The notes: generated by a model not told the origin, from the letters alone. Shown: positions 1 to 7,820, counted from the first letter of the stretch. The stretch is 14,909 bases of DNA from Gammaproteobacteria bacterium (GCA_018222695.1 JAAEZV010000018.1:1-14909); one strand, 5' to 3'. A program made the numbers and translations.

Positions 1-355
1 CAGAGGCATAAGTCGCAATGTGCCCACCCAAACCGGCACCTTCGTCCTGCGCCCGCAGGATCATGGCGGCCGCGTTCCAGCGAATGATGTTTTCGATGCG
101 TTTCTCGAGCTCCAGATCACCGGGATACGGCGGCTGTTCGTCAGAAGAAAGCGTGTTGATGTACGGGGTGTTCAGTAACGCATCGGAGAGTGTGACGCCC
201 TGATCGATGCTGTATTCCTGAAGGCGCCGCAGGAGTGCCCTTACGCCCTCGTCACCATATTCGCGTCGAATGTCCTCGAGCGCGGATTGCCACTCGGGCC
301 AGTCGGCATCGATCAATGCGCTGACATCAACCGCTATCGGCTGCGCGTCATTCAT
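1..355 (-). CDS. aceE: Homodimeric-type pyruvate/2-oxoacid dehydrogenase E1 component, N-terminal part (partial)
   Basis: The thiamine-diphosphate E1 subunit of this family decarboxylates pyruvate (or a related 2-oxoacid) and passes the acyl group to lipoyl-E2 in the cytoplasm. About 118 N-terminal residues are visible, starting at an ATG (353-355) with an in-frame TGA at 368-370 just upstream, so the start is well bounded. Family signatures in order are TPYINTL and PPYPGDLELEKRI (about residues 62-85), then IIRWNAAAM, then GLGGHIATYAS at the window edge; these line up with E. coli AceE NYINTI, YPGNLELERRI, IRWNAIM and LGGHMASF. The segment before GLGGH (RAQDEGAG) and the HIATYAS wording look to me more like actinobacterial or MdeB-type E1 proteins than E. 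coli AceE, so a paralogue with another 2-oxoacid substrate is possible. I see no strong Shine-Dalgarno. The rest of the gene, about 770 residues, lies off the left edge. Divergent from the amidohydrolase gene. Confidence 0.85.
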   Translation of the reverse strand, partial: MNDAQPIAVDVSALIDADWPEWQSALEDIRREYGDEGVRALLRRLQEYSIDQGVTLSDALLNTPYINTLSSDEQPPYPGDLELEKRIENIIRWNAAAMILRAQDEGAGLGGHIATYAS

Positions 356-458
356 CAGGCGAGCGTCTCACGCAATGACAGTGTGCCGGCTCTGGCACTG
401 GTGTTTCAGATGGCTCATGATGCAGATAGTACCGATTAGGGTGAACTGGACGCCAGCC
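356..458. promoter_or_regulatory. Divergent intergenic region with inverted repeat and a weak sigma-54-like site
   Basis: This 103-nt gap between the two divergent start codons must hold the promoters of both genes unless transcription comes from elsewhere. Seen directly: an inverted repeat with arms GTGCC (383-387) and GGCAC (394-398) around a 6-nt spacer, and the string TGGCAC-N5-TTTCA at 393-408. The latter differs from the sigma-54 consensus (TGGCAC-N5-TTGCA) at the conserved G of the -12 element, so it is at best a weak candidate. No convincing sigma-70 hexamer pair stands out; GATAGT at 425-430 is a poor -10 without a matching -35. The assignment as a control region is inferred from gene arrangement. 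Confidence 0.35.
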
Positions 459-1061
459 ATGTCAGACCGAAAAGCATTGGACAGAATCGACGGCGGGATG
501 GGCCAAAAACCTGCTTTGATCATCGTCGATGTGGTGGTGGGGTTTACCGACCCTGAATGCCCCTTGGGTTCTGAGGCGGACGCTGTCGTAGCGGCCAATA
601 TCGAACTGATAAATGCCTTCCATCAGGCAGATCTGCCCGTTGCCCTGACCACAGTGGTCTATCACAACGAGGAACAAGCTTCCGTGTTTCGAGCGAGGGT
701 CCCGGCACTCAACCTCCTGACCCCTGAGTCAGAATGGGTCAAATTTGATCCGCGGTTACCCATCGCCCCGTCAGATCTTCAGTTGGAGAAACGCCATGCC
801 AGCGGCTTCCACGGCACCGAGCTGGATGACTGGCTGAAAGCAAAGAGCGTGGACTCTGTGGTGGTCACAGGCCTCACCACCAGCGGCTGTGTGCGCGCTA
901 CTGCAGTAGATGGATTACAGAATAACTATCGCGTCTTGGTGCCAAAGGAGGCCTGTGGTGATCGGGATGAGCAGGCCCATGAGGCCAACCTTTATGACCT
1001 CAATGCTAAGTATGCTGACGTCGTCTCGGTCAGCGACGTGTTGGCGTCACTGTCCAGCTGA
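459..1061 (+). CDS. Isochorismatase-superfamily cysteine hydrolase, N-carbamoylsarcosine amidase-like
   Basis: A 200-residue member of the isochorismatase-like cysteine hydrolases, closest by eye to the N-carbamoylsarcosine amidohydrolase/maleamate amidase branch, which hydrolyse small amides or ureides in the cytoplasm. The catalytic triad is visible: Asp24 in ALIIVDVVVGFTD, Lys111 in LEKRHASGF, and nucleophile Cys144 in TTSGCVRATAVD; GDR and HEANLYDLNAKYADVV follow as in the family. The open frame extends upstream to 270, but the extra residues are unlike the family and overlap the divergent E1 gene. I therefore choose ATG 459 (start MSDRKAL), preceded by a weak GGACG at 448-452. ATG 498 is a second possibility that still keeps the catalytic Asp. 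The substrate cannot be read from the sequence. Its 3' end overlaps the converging DUF1244 gene by 15 nt. It is the only plus-strand gene here. Confidence 0.88.
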   Translation: MSDRKALDRIDGGMGQKPALIIVDVVVGFTDPECPLGSEADAVVAANIELINAFHQADLPVALTTVVYHNEEQASVFRARVPALNLLTPESEWVKFDPRLPIAPSDLQLEKRHASGFHGTELDDWLKAKSVDSVVVTGLTTSGCVRATAVDGLQNNYRVLVPKEACGDRDEQAHEANLYDLNAKYADVVSVSDVLASLSS

Positions 1062-1355
1062 GTCCGACTGCTTCGCAGCAAATTGGGCTGCCTGTTCGGG
1101 CGTCGCCTCGGTCTGATACTGCGCCTTCCACTCGTCATACGGCATGCCATACACGATCTCGCGGGCTGCCTCTTTAGCCAACGTCACGCCCTGCTCTCCA
1201 GCGGCTTCTGCGTACCACTTGGACAGGCAGTTTCGGCAAAAGCCGGCCAGATTCATGAGGTCTATGTTCTGGACGTCTTTGCGACCGTCGAGGTGTGATA
1301 ACAGTCGTCGAAAAACGGCTGCTTCAATCGATTCTTGACTCATATTGGGATTCAT
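1047..1355 (-). CDS. DUF1244 family small protein
   Basis: A 102-residue (or 98-residue) soluble protein matching the proteobacterial DUF1244 family, whose function I do not know. The signature is strong: FRRLLSHLDGRKDVQNIDL, MNLAGFCRNCLSKWY and YGMPYDEWKAQYQ, covering roughly residues 15-82, with a conserved Cys-x-x-Cys (CRNC) near residue 40. No signal peptide or membrane segment is seen. Two ATG starts compete: 1353-1355, which abuts GGAG with no spacing, and 1341-1343, which lies 12 nt from the same AGGAG. Neither spacing is ideal, and the conserved domain begins after both. It lies 34 nt downstream of the Nudix gene on the same strand and may be cotranscribed with it. Its last 15 nt overlap the end of the converging amidohydrolase gene; no terminator hairpin is seen at the junction. 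Confidence 0.87.
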   Translation of the reverse strand: MNPNMSQESIEAAVFRRLLSHLDGRKDVQNIDLMNLAGFCRNCLSKWYAEAAGEQGVTLAKEAAREIVYGMPYDEWKAQYQTEATPEQAAQFAAKQSDSAGQ

Positions 1356-1389
1356 CTCCTCTCATTGTGGCGCAAATCGCTCACCACCA

Positions 1390-1860
1390 TTACTCAGTCG
1401 GCGCCACCGAGCGCGCCAAAATCAGCTCACGGATCATCGCTCCTTGCCCGGGATATCGCCAAGCGCCATCGGGTAACGCCTCCAGCTTCCACCAAGTGAC
1501 GTCTGCCACCTCCAGCGGACGGTGAATGCGCGGCTCCGCCGAGGCGGGCACCGCGCACCAGTACAGATGGAAGCCATTATCGAAAACGATAGCTAAATCG
1601 CCAGCGCGAGCGGCCAAACCCGTTTCTTCAAACACCTCTCGCTCCGCACCACATCGCGGCGATTCTGACGCATTAACACTGCCGCCGGGCAGCGCCCATT
1701 CATCAGACCAATCTTTGACCAGCAGTGCGCCCCGCGCATCCCAGACCAGACAACCCGCGCTCGGCGCTGAGCCTGAGTTGCCGGATGAACTGCAGGGCGG
1801 CGGTGCTTCTCCACAAGCCGCCAACAACATCAGGAGAAGCAGTAGGCCATTACGCCTCAT
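1390..1860 (-). CDS. Nudix hydrolase predicted to be an outer-membrane lipoprotein
   Basis: A 156-residue protein that joins a lipoprotein signal to a Nudix fold. Residues 1-16 are a classic type II signal: RR, then a run of leucines, then lipobox LAAC with Cys16 as the lipidated residue. Gly at +2 (no Asp) predicts sorting to the outer membrane. A Ser/Gly/Pro-rich linker (about 17-36) leads to the Nudix domain. The Nudix box is complete at 60-82: G60, E66, then REVFEETGL at 74-82, with the Mg-binding glutamates present. Nudix enzymes normally cut nucleoside diphosphate-X bonds in the cytoplasm, so a periplasmic location is unusual and the substrate is unknown. ATG 1860-1858 lies inside the last codons of dnaE (ATGAGGCGTAA, 11-nt overlap), with GGTGG 9 nt upstream, suggesting translational coupling. 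Extending the frame upstream to 1944 would destroy the signal peptide and lie inside dnaE. Confidence 0.85.
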   Translation of the reverse strand: MRRNGLLLLLMLLAACGEAPPPCSSSGNSGSAPSAGCLVWDARGALLVKDWSDEWALPGGSVNASESPRCGAEREVFEETGLAARAGDLAIVFDNGFHLYWCAVPASAEPRIHRPLEVADVTWWKLEALPDGAWRYPGQGAMIRELILARSVAPTE

Positions 1861-4800
1861 ACACCCAATCCACCGCGTCGTTACCCACCGCAATGCGCAA
1901 CTCGTCCAGCAACGCATCGCTCGGATGCACCTGCCAGGCGCCACCCAGACGCACGGCTACGGATCCTTTCGGCTGCACATATTCCATTACCACGGGGCAC
2001 TGCCCGCCAACCGCAGAGCGAAGTGTGTTGGCTAGCAAGGTATTAAAACGCTCGTCGACTCGATGACTGGGTACCCTAAGGCGCAGTTGCGACACTCTCG
2101 CTTTGCGGGCCTGTTCCAGCGATCTAACTGACTTAGTGCGCATCGCTAGACCGCCATTAAAGTCATCCACCTGCAGCCTGCCATCGAGCAAGACGATGCG
2201 ATCCTTCTGCAATAGATCCCTGTGTTCCGTAAACACATCGTTGTAGACCGTGGCTTCGATCTGACCTGAGCCATCATCCAGAGTCAGTACCGCCATCGGC
2301 CCCCGCTGGGTTTTGATCGTGCGGATATCGAGAATCAGTCCAGCCACCACCGCTTGATTGTTGGCCTGCAGTTCGCGGATACGACGCGGAGCGAACTTCC
2401 GCACCTCGGTTTCGTAGGCCTCCATGGGATGCCCACTGAGGAAACTGCCGAGACTTTCTTTCTCAGCGTTCAACAATTCGGTCAAAGACCATGCCCGCGC
2501 CCCTCTGTGCTCATGGTAGGGGTCCTCTGCGTCATCACTGGTTGCCATCACCTCGCCGAACAAGTCATCAATACCCGCAGCCGTGTTGCTGGCCACCTGC
2601 TCGGCACCTTTAATGGCATCATCCAGCGCCGCCAACAGTACCCAACGCTCCACTCCCAATTCATCGAGCGCGCCACTCTTTATCAGCGCCTCCAGTGCCC
2701 GACGATTCACTTTTCGTGGGTCCGTCCGCGCACACAGATCGAACAAACTGGTAAACGGCCCGTCACCGCGCGCCGCCAGCAGTGAGCTGATGGGACCCTC
2801 TCCCAGCCCTTTTATCGCGCCCAGTCCGTAGCGGATCTGCCCCTCATCATCGACCGAGAAAGCGTATTGCCCAGACTGAATTGACGGCGCCTGAACCGTG
2901 AGACCCATTCGTCTAGCCTCATCCCGGAAGGTTAAAAGCTTGTCGGTATTGTCGATCTCGGAGCTCATCACCGCGGCCATGAATTCAGCAGGGTGATGGG
3001 TTTTAAGCCAGGCCGTTTGATAAGACACCAGCGCATAGGCAGCTGAGTGAGATTTATTAAAGCCGTAGCCAGCAAATTTTTCGACCAGATCAAAGATCTT
3101 TATGGCCAAAGTGGGATCGATACCCTGTGCCGCCGCACCCTCCTCAAAGACGCTGCGCTGCTTGGCCATCTCCTCAGGTTTTTTCTTACCCATCGCCCGG
3201 CGGAGCAGATCGGCACCACCCAGCGTGTAGCCCGCCAGCACCTGCGCAATCTGCATCACCTGCTCCTGATACAGAATGACGCCGTAGGTCGGCTCTAGGA
3301 TGGGTTTGAGCCATTCGTGCTGATACTGAGCGTCAGGATAGGCCAGCTGCTCGCGGCCGTGCTTGCGATCGATAAAGTTCTCGACCATACCTGACTGAAG
3401 AGGTCCGGGCCGGAACAAGGCCACCAATGCAATGATGTCTTCGAAACAGTCGGGACGCAGATTTTTGATCAGCTCCTTCATGCCGCGACTTTCAAGCTGG
3501 AACACCGCCGTGGTGTCACCACTCTGCAGCATGCGAAAGACCTCGGGGTCATTAAGGGGCAGGCGATCAATGTCGAGCGCCGTCTCTCCCCGCGCATCGA
3601 TCATCTGGATCGCCCACTGAATAATCGTCAGCGTGCGCAGGCCCAGAAAATCAAACTTCACCAAGCCGGCTTCTTCAACATCGTTCTTGTCATACTGGGT
3701 GACGACACCGCCACCGTCTTCGTCGCAGTAAATGGGCGAGAAGTCGGTCAGCTCACTCGGCGCGATAACCACGCCGCCGGCGTGTTTGCCCGCATTGCGC
3801 GTCACACCCTCGAGCTGCACCGCCATATCCCAGATTTCCTGCGCCGAGCTGTCCTCTGCAAGGAGCTGCACCAGCTGCTCCTCCTGCTCCAATGCCTTCG
3901 ACAGGGTCATGCCCACTTCAAAGGGGATCAGTTTGGACATGCGGTCCGCGAGACCGTAGGGCTTACCCTGTACCCGCGCCACATCGCGCACCACCGCTTT
4001 GGCGGCCATGGTGCCGAAGGTAATGATCTGCGACACCGCCTCGCGGCCATAAGTTTGCGCGACATACTCAATGACTTCATCGCGGCGCTCCATGCAGAAA
4101 TCCACGTCGAAGTCAGGCATCGAGACCCGCTCCGGATTCAGAAAGCGCTCAAACAGCAGGTCGTATTCGATCGGATCGAGGTCGGTGATCTCCAATGCAT
4201 AGGCCACCAAAGACCCTGCACCCGAGCCTCTGCCGGGGCCAACCGGAATATCCTGCTCCTTGGCCCAGCGAATAAAGTCCATGACCACGAGGAAATAACC
4301 GGGGAAGCCCATCTGGTTGATGGTATTAAGCTCAAACTCAAGACGCTGGCGATAGGGCTCCAACTGCTGTTCGTTCCATTCAGGAAACCGCCGCTGCAAC
4401 CCCTCATGAGATAGTCGACCGAGGAACGCCTCGATCGTCTCTTCCTTGGGTACCGGATAGTTTGGTAAAAAAGGCTGGCCCAACGTCAGAGACACCGTGC
4501 ATCGTCTGGCAATTTCGACTGAGTTCTCGAGTGCTTCAGGGATATCAGAGAACAACTCTGCCATTTCCTCGGCAGAGCGAAGGTACTGTTGATCCGAATA
4601 AGCGCGTATTCGTCGCGGGTCATCCAACGTCCGCCCATCACCGATGCAGACCCGGGCCTCGTGGGCTTCAAACTCCCCCGCCTCCAGAAAACGCACGTCA
4701 TTGGTTGCTACCACCGGGCAGTGATGCTCGGCCGCCAGCGCCACGGCTGCGTGGAGATAGTCTTCTTCGCCTGTTCGGCCTGTTCGCTGTAACTCCAAAT

Positions 4801-5293
4801 AGAACCGGTCTGGGAAGCAGGCCTGCCAATCATGCAGCGCGGCGCGCGCATCAGCCTCGCGGCCATTCAACAACGCTTGACCGATATCCCCCTGCCGACC
4901 ACCCGACAGAGCGATGACACCCTCGGCGTACTCCCGAATCCATGCCCGGTCCACCCTCGGCCTGCCCAAGTATTGCCCTTGCTGGTATGAACGTGACAGC
5001 AGCAGCATCAGATTGCGATAACCCGTCTCGTTCTGAGCGAGGAGACAAAGCTCATGGTGCCGATCCTCATCATGAGGATCTAGGACATGCAAGTCTGCCC
5101 CGACAATGAGTTTCACCCCCAGACTCTCAGCCGCCTTATAGGCCTTCACCAAGCCAAAGAAGTTGTGGTGATCGGTAATCGCCACCGCCGGCATATCGAG
5201 CTCTGCGACTCGATCCAGCGTGGGACGAATGCGGAGCAAACCGTCAATCAGGGAATATTCGCTATGGAGCCGGAGGTGAACAAACGAGGTCAT
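1850..5293 (-). CDS. dnaE: DNA polymerase III alpha subunit
   Basis: Catalytic subunit of the replicative polymerase, 1147 residues (E. coli 1160). The order of domains is normal: PHP domain (about 1-270, starting FVHLRLHSEYS), polymerase core with palm and fingers (about 280-800), helix-hairpin-helix region (about 800-900), clamp-binding segment, OB fold (about 978-1060) and C-terminal tau-binding region. Catalytic aspartates are in PDFDVDF at 393-399 and KFDFLG (Asp548). VGPGRGSGAGSL (351-362) and GYGFNKSHSAAYA (742-754) are hallmarks. The internal beta-clamp motif is GIDDLF at 907-912, corresponding to QADMF of E. coli. The PHP motif reads TDHHN (40-44), where E. coli has TDFTN, but the later NDVRF is degenerate as in E. 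coli, so proofreading by PHP is unlikely. ATG 5293 lies 9 nt after the rnhB stop with only a weak CAGG before it. The 3' end overlaps the Nudix gene start. Confidence 0.98.
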   Translation of the reverse strand: MTSFVHLRLHSEYSLIDGLLRIRPTLDRVAELDMPAVAITDHHNFFGLVKAYKAAESLGVKLIVGADLHVLDPHDEDRHHELCLLAQNETGYRNLMLLLSRSYQQGQYLGRPRVDRAWIREYAEGVIALSGGRQGDIGQALLNGREADARAALHDWQACFPDRFYLELQRTGRTGEEDYLHAAVALAAEHHCPVVATNDVRFLEAGEFEAHEARVCIGDGRTLDDPRRIRAYSDQQYLRSAEEMAELFSDIPEALENSVEIARRCTVSLTLGQPFLPNYPVPKEETIEAFLGRLSHEGLQRRFPEWNEQQLEPYRQRLEFELNTINQMGFPGYFLVVMDFIRWAKEQDIPVGPGRGSGAGSLVAYALEITDLDPIEYDLLFERFLNPERVSMPDFDVDFCMERRDEVIEYVAQTYGREAVSQIITFGTMAAKAVVRDVARVQGKPYGLADRMSKLIPFEVGMTLSKALEQEEQLVQLLAEDSSAQEIWDMAVQLEGVTRNAGKHAGGVVIAPSELTDFSPIYCDEDGGGVVTQYDKNDVEEAGLVKFDFLGLRTLTIIQWAIQMIDARGETALDIDRLPLNDPEVFRMLQSGDTTAVFQLESRGMKELIKNLRPDCFEDIIALVALFRPGPLQSGMVENFIDRKHGREQLAYPDAQYQHEWLKPILEPTYGVILYQEQVMQIAQVLAGYTLGGADLLRRAMGKKKPEEMAKQRSVFEEGAAAQGIDPTLAIKIFDLVEKFAGYGFNKSHSAAYALVSYQTAWLKTHHPAEFMAAVMSSEIDNTDKLLTFRDEARRMGLTVQAPSIQSGQYAFSVDDEGQIRYGLGAIKGLGEGPISSLLAARGDGPFTSLFDLCARTDPRKVNRRALEALIKSGALDELGVERWVLLAALDDAIKGAEQVASNTAAGIDDLFGEVMATSDDAEDPYHEHRGARAWSLTELLNAEKESLGSFLSGHPMEAYETEVRKFAPRRIRELQANNQAVVAGLILDIRTIKTQRGPMAVLTLDDGSGQIEATVYNDVFTEHRDLLQKDRIVLLDGRLQVDDFNGGLAMRTKSVRSLEQARKARVSQLRLRVPSHRVDERFNTLLANTLRSAVGGQCPVVMEYVQPKGSVAVRLGGAWQVHPSDALLDELRIAVGNDAVDWVYEA

Positions 5294-5302
5294 GCCTGAA
5301 CG

Positions 5303-5914
5303 CTATCCCACCTGGGGGTCCGCCAGCAAGCGTCTGACGGGGCCAAAGCTTTTTCTGTGTGCGGGACACACACCCAGCTGTTCAAGCGCTGCCAAATGGA
5401 CCTTAGTGGGGTAGCCTTTGTGACGATCGAATCCGTATCCGGGGTACTGCTGATTCAGCACCATCATCTCGCCGTCACGCTGCACTTTAGCCAGGATAGA
5501 TGCCGCACCAATGCTGGGTTCGGTCAAGTCGCCTTTGACGATGGCACGCGCCTCATAGGGCCACTTAGGCAAGCGATTACCGTCTACCAGCACCAGTGAC
5601 GGTTGTATCGGCAGCGCCTCGACCGCCCGACGCATTGCCAACAGCGACGCCTGCAAGATATTCAGCTCATCAATCTCCGCTACGGTGGCGCGTCCGAGCG
5701 CCCAGCTGACTGCCTCGTCCCGAATACGCTCAGCCAATACTTCGCGTCGCTCTGGGGTCAGCATTTTGGAGTCTGTGACGCCATCGGGGTGTGATTCCGC
5801 CAGAATCACGGCTGCCGCCACAACATCGCCAGCCAGTGGCCCTCGACCCACCTCATCGACACCCGCTACGAGGTGACCCGCCGTACCTTCAAAGAGATCA
5901 GCGGATGTCATCAC
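5303..5914 (-). CDS. rnhB: Ribonuclease HII
   Basis: Cleaves the RNA strand of RNA-DNA hybrids and starts removal of single ribonucleotides from genomic DNA in the cytoplasm. It has 203 residues, near the usual 200. The DEDD active site is visible: Asp20-Glu21 in [13 protein letters not shown], an Asp in LVDGNRLP (about 112), and an Asp in [18 protein letters not shown] (about 129). The residue after GPLAG is Asp30, where many homologues have a small or proline residue; this is not catalytic. GTG 5914-5912 overlaps the lpxB stop as GTGA, and an ATG follows immediately at 5911-5909, so the start is uncertain by one codon. AAGGAG at 5919-5914 lies very close to either start. Translational coupling to lpxB is likely. 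Confidence 0.97.
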   Translation of the reverse strand: MMTSADLFEGTAGHLVAGVDEVGRGPLAGDVVAAAVILAESHPDGVTDSKMLTPERREVLAERIRDEAVSWALGRATVAEIDELNILQASLLAMRRAVEALPIQPSLVLVDGNRLPKWPYEARAIVKGDLTEPSIGAASILAKVQRDGEMMVLNQQYPGYGFDRHKGYPTKVHLAALEQLGVCPAHRKSFGPVRRLLADPQVG

Positions 5915-7047
5915 TCCTTAACCAACGGCAACAGCGCATCGATACTTCGCTCGGCAAAGTTGCCGCCGATCAGCCCAGCCAATTCGTCGAATCGTCCTAC
6001 CTGCCTCGCCCCATCACCCTCCAAGAGTCCCGAAACTGCGTCGGCAAGCCGCGAGGCAGTGGCATGGTGCTGCAGGAGCTCCGGGACAATCTCTTCCCCG
6101 GCCAACACATTGGGCAAACCAACATGCGGAGTCTTCACTAGGCGCGACAGGATGCCCCAAGACAGCGATGCCATGCGGTAACTAATGACCATTGGTTTGC
6201 GCAACAGCATCGCTTCAAGTGTCGCAGTGCCAGAGGCGATCATGATCGCATCACTACATCGCATGACCTCACGCCCCTGACCGCGAATCAGGCTCACTGG
6301 TAGCGCTGCCGGCTGAAGCACTGACTCAATCTGCTTGTGTCGCTCGGCATTGGCTGCCGGAATCACAAAGTGCAGGTTGGTATGTCGCGCCTGTAGCAAC
6401 TGCATGGCGTCAGCAAAGACGGGCATCAAATGCCGCACCTCCCCCTCCCGACTGCCCGGCAGCACGGCCAGCAAGGTTTTGTTGGACGGGAGTCCCATGG
6501 CGACGCGCAGCTCTTCTGCTGCGGGTAACTGCTGGAGCTCATCCACCAACGGGTGGCCCACACACATCGCATCAATGCCGGCCTCTCTGTAGATATCCAC
6601 CTCGAAGGGCAACAAGCACAGCATGCGATCGACCGACTCCCGGATACTTCGGAGTCGACCCCGTCGCCAGGCCCACACAGATGGACTGACCAGATGAGCA
6701 GTGGGAATCCCCGACGCGCGCAGGCGGCGCTCTATCGGCAGATTGAAATCGGGGCTATCGACGCCGACAAAGAGATCTGGCGTCACGCGCTGCTGCTGCG
6801 CGATGAGCCGCCGGCGAATACCCAGCAGTTCCGGCAACCTTTTTAACGGCTCTACCAGGCCCATCACCGCCAACCGGTCTATGGCGCAGAGTGACTCAAG
6901 ACCCTGTGACTGCATCTGGTCGCCGCCGATGCCTGTGATGTCCAGTGAAGTGCCGCGTTGCTGCCAGGCCCGCAAGATCGAGCCTGCGAGTAGATCGCCA
7001 GACGCTTCACCCGCGCACAGACCGAGGCGCAGCGACTCCTGTGACAC
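5911..7047 (-). CDS. lpxB: Lipid-A-disaccharide synthase
   Basis: A peripheral inner-membrane glycosyltransferase (GT19) that joins UDP-2,3-diacylglucosamine and lipid X to form the beta-1,6 disaccharide of lipid A. Its 378 residues match the E. coli protein (382). Motifs in order: CAGEASGD (11-18), GIGGDQM (39-45), VGVDSPDFN (94-102) with the essential Asp97 (E. coli Asp98), [11 protein letters not shown] (121-131), LPGSREGEV (196-204) with Arg200 (E. coli Arg201), and SGTATLEA (272-279) near the nucleotide site. The start is GTG 7047-7045, which shares one base with the lpxA stop (TAGTG). The next in-frame Met is residue 45, beyond the first conserved motif, so GTG is the only reasonable start. 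The 3' end overlaps rnhB by 4 nt. Confidence 0.98.
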   Translation of the reverse strand: MSQESLRLGLCAGEASGDLLAGSILRAWQQRGTSLDITGIGGDQMQSQGLESLCAIDRLAVMGLVEPLKRLPELLGIRRRLIAQQQRVTPDLFVGVDSPDFNLPIERRLRASGIPTAHLVSPSVWAWRRGRLRSIRESVDRMLCLLPFEVDIYREAGIDAMCVGHPLVDELQQLPAAEELRVAMGLPSNKTLLAVLPGSREGEVRHLMPVFADAMQLLQARHTNLHFVIPAANAERHKQIESVLQPAALPVSLIRGQGREVMRCSDAIMIASGTATLEAMLLRKPMVISYRMASLSWGILSRLVKTPHVGLPNVLAGEEIVPELLQHHATASRLADAVSGLLEGDGARQVGRFDELAGLIGGNFAERSIDALLPLVKE

Positions 7048-7817
7048 TAACGAACGATGCCCCGTTGGGATTGTTTCAGTGAGTCGATCAGTATCTGGAT
7101 ACTGGGGGTCTCGGCTACCATGCTTTCGAGTCGTTCCAGGGCAGCGTCGAGCGTCAGACCTTGTCGATAGAGGATTTTGAACGCCCGTCTCAACTCTGAT
7201 ATCGCAGCGCTCTCGAAACCGCGTCGGCGCAACCCCTCGGCATTGATCGTTTTCGCCTCAGCCGGGCTGCCTGCTACCGTGACGAATGCCGGCACGTCTT
7301 TGCCAATTGAGGTGCCCATGCCACTGAAGCTGTGCGCCCCGATCTTGCAGAATTGATGCACCAGCGTGTAGCCCGAGAGAATCGCCCAATCGCCAATTTC
7401 GACGTGACCGGCCAGCGCCGTGTTGTTCACTAAAATGGTGTCGTTACCCACCAGACTGTCGTGGCCAATGTGGACGTAAGCCATGATGAGATTGCGATGA
7501 CCCACTGAGGTCAGGGAGCGATCCTGAACGGTACCCCGGTGAATGGTCACGTTTTCTCTGATTACATTGTCATCACCGATGTTCAGTTCGGTGGGTTCAT
7601 CCCGATACTTCAAGTCGGGTGTCGCCTCCCCCACCGTCGAGAACTGGTAAATGTGATTTCGCGCGCCAATGCGTGTGGGCCCTTTGATGACCACATGGGA
7701 TTCAATCTTGGTGCCCTCACCGATCTCGACCTTGGGCCCGATCAGTGACCAGGGACCCACCTCCACGGATTCATGGAGGCGTGCACCCGGGTCAACAATG
7801 GCGGTCTCGTGGATCAC
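7047..7817 (-). CDS. lpxA: Acyl-ACP:UDP-N-acetylglucosamine O-acyltransferase
   Basis: First enzyme of lipid A synthesis; transfers a 3-hydroxyacyl chain from ACP to the 3-OH of UDP-GlcNAc in the cytoplasm. It has 256 residues with left-handed beta-helix hexapeptide repeats through about residue 185, followed by a helical tail ending RGIVR. Catalytic His119 lies in VHIGHDS and matches E. coli His125 (offset 6). With the same offset, E. coli Gly173, the chain-length ruler, aligns with Met167 in SGMGTS; Pseudomonas aeruginosa has Met169 there and uses C10 chains. A 3-hydroxydecanoyl preference is therefore inferred. The start is GTG 7817-7815. The fabZ stop TGA lies in the same frame two codons upstream and the next Met is residue 112, so no other start is reasonable. 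I see no Shine-Dalgarno, which suggests reinitiation after fabZ. Confidence 0.98.
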   Translation of the reverse strand: MIHETAIVDPGARLHESVEVGPWSLIGPKVEIGEGTKIESHVVIKGPTRIGARNHIYQFSTVGEATPDLKYRDEPTELNIGDDNVIRENVTIHRGTVQDRSLTSVGHRNLIMAYVHIGHDSLVGNDTILVNNTALAGHVEIGDWAILSGYTLVHQFCKIGAHSFSGMGTSIGKDVPAFVTVAGSPAEAKTINAEGLRRRGFESAAISELRRAFKILYRQGLTLDAALERLESMVAETPSIQILIDSLKQSQRGIVR

Positions 7818-7820
7818 GGA

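Noticed and set aside
270..458. Upstream extension of the amidohydrolase frame
   Set aside because: Most of it is antisense to the E1 gene and intergenic DNA, and family members begin near the chosen ATG 459.
1356..1389. Possible terminator between the Nudix and DUF1244 genes
   Set aside because: No inverted repeat followed by a T-run is present on the transcribed strand.
1526..2035. Open frame of 169 codons on the plus strand across the Nudix gene and the dnaE end
   Set aside because: Antisense to two well-supported genes; composition shows no domain.
3782..4414. Long open frame (210 codons) on the plus strand opposite dnaE
   Set aside because: It is antisense to a highly conserved part of DnaE, shows no recognisable domain, and is a by-product of dnaE codon use.
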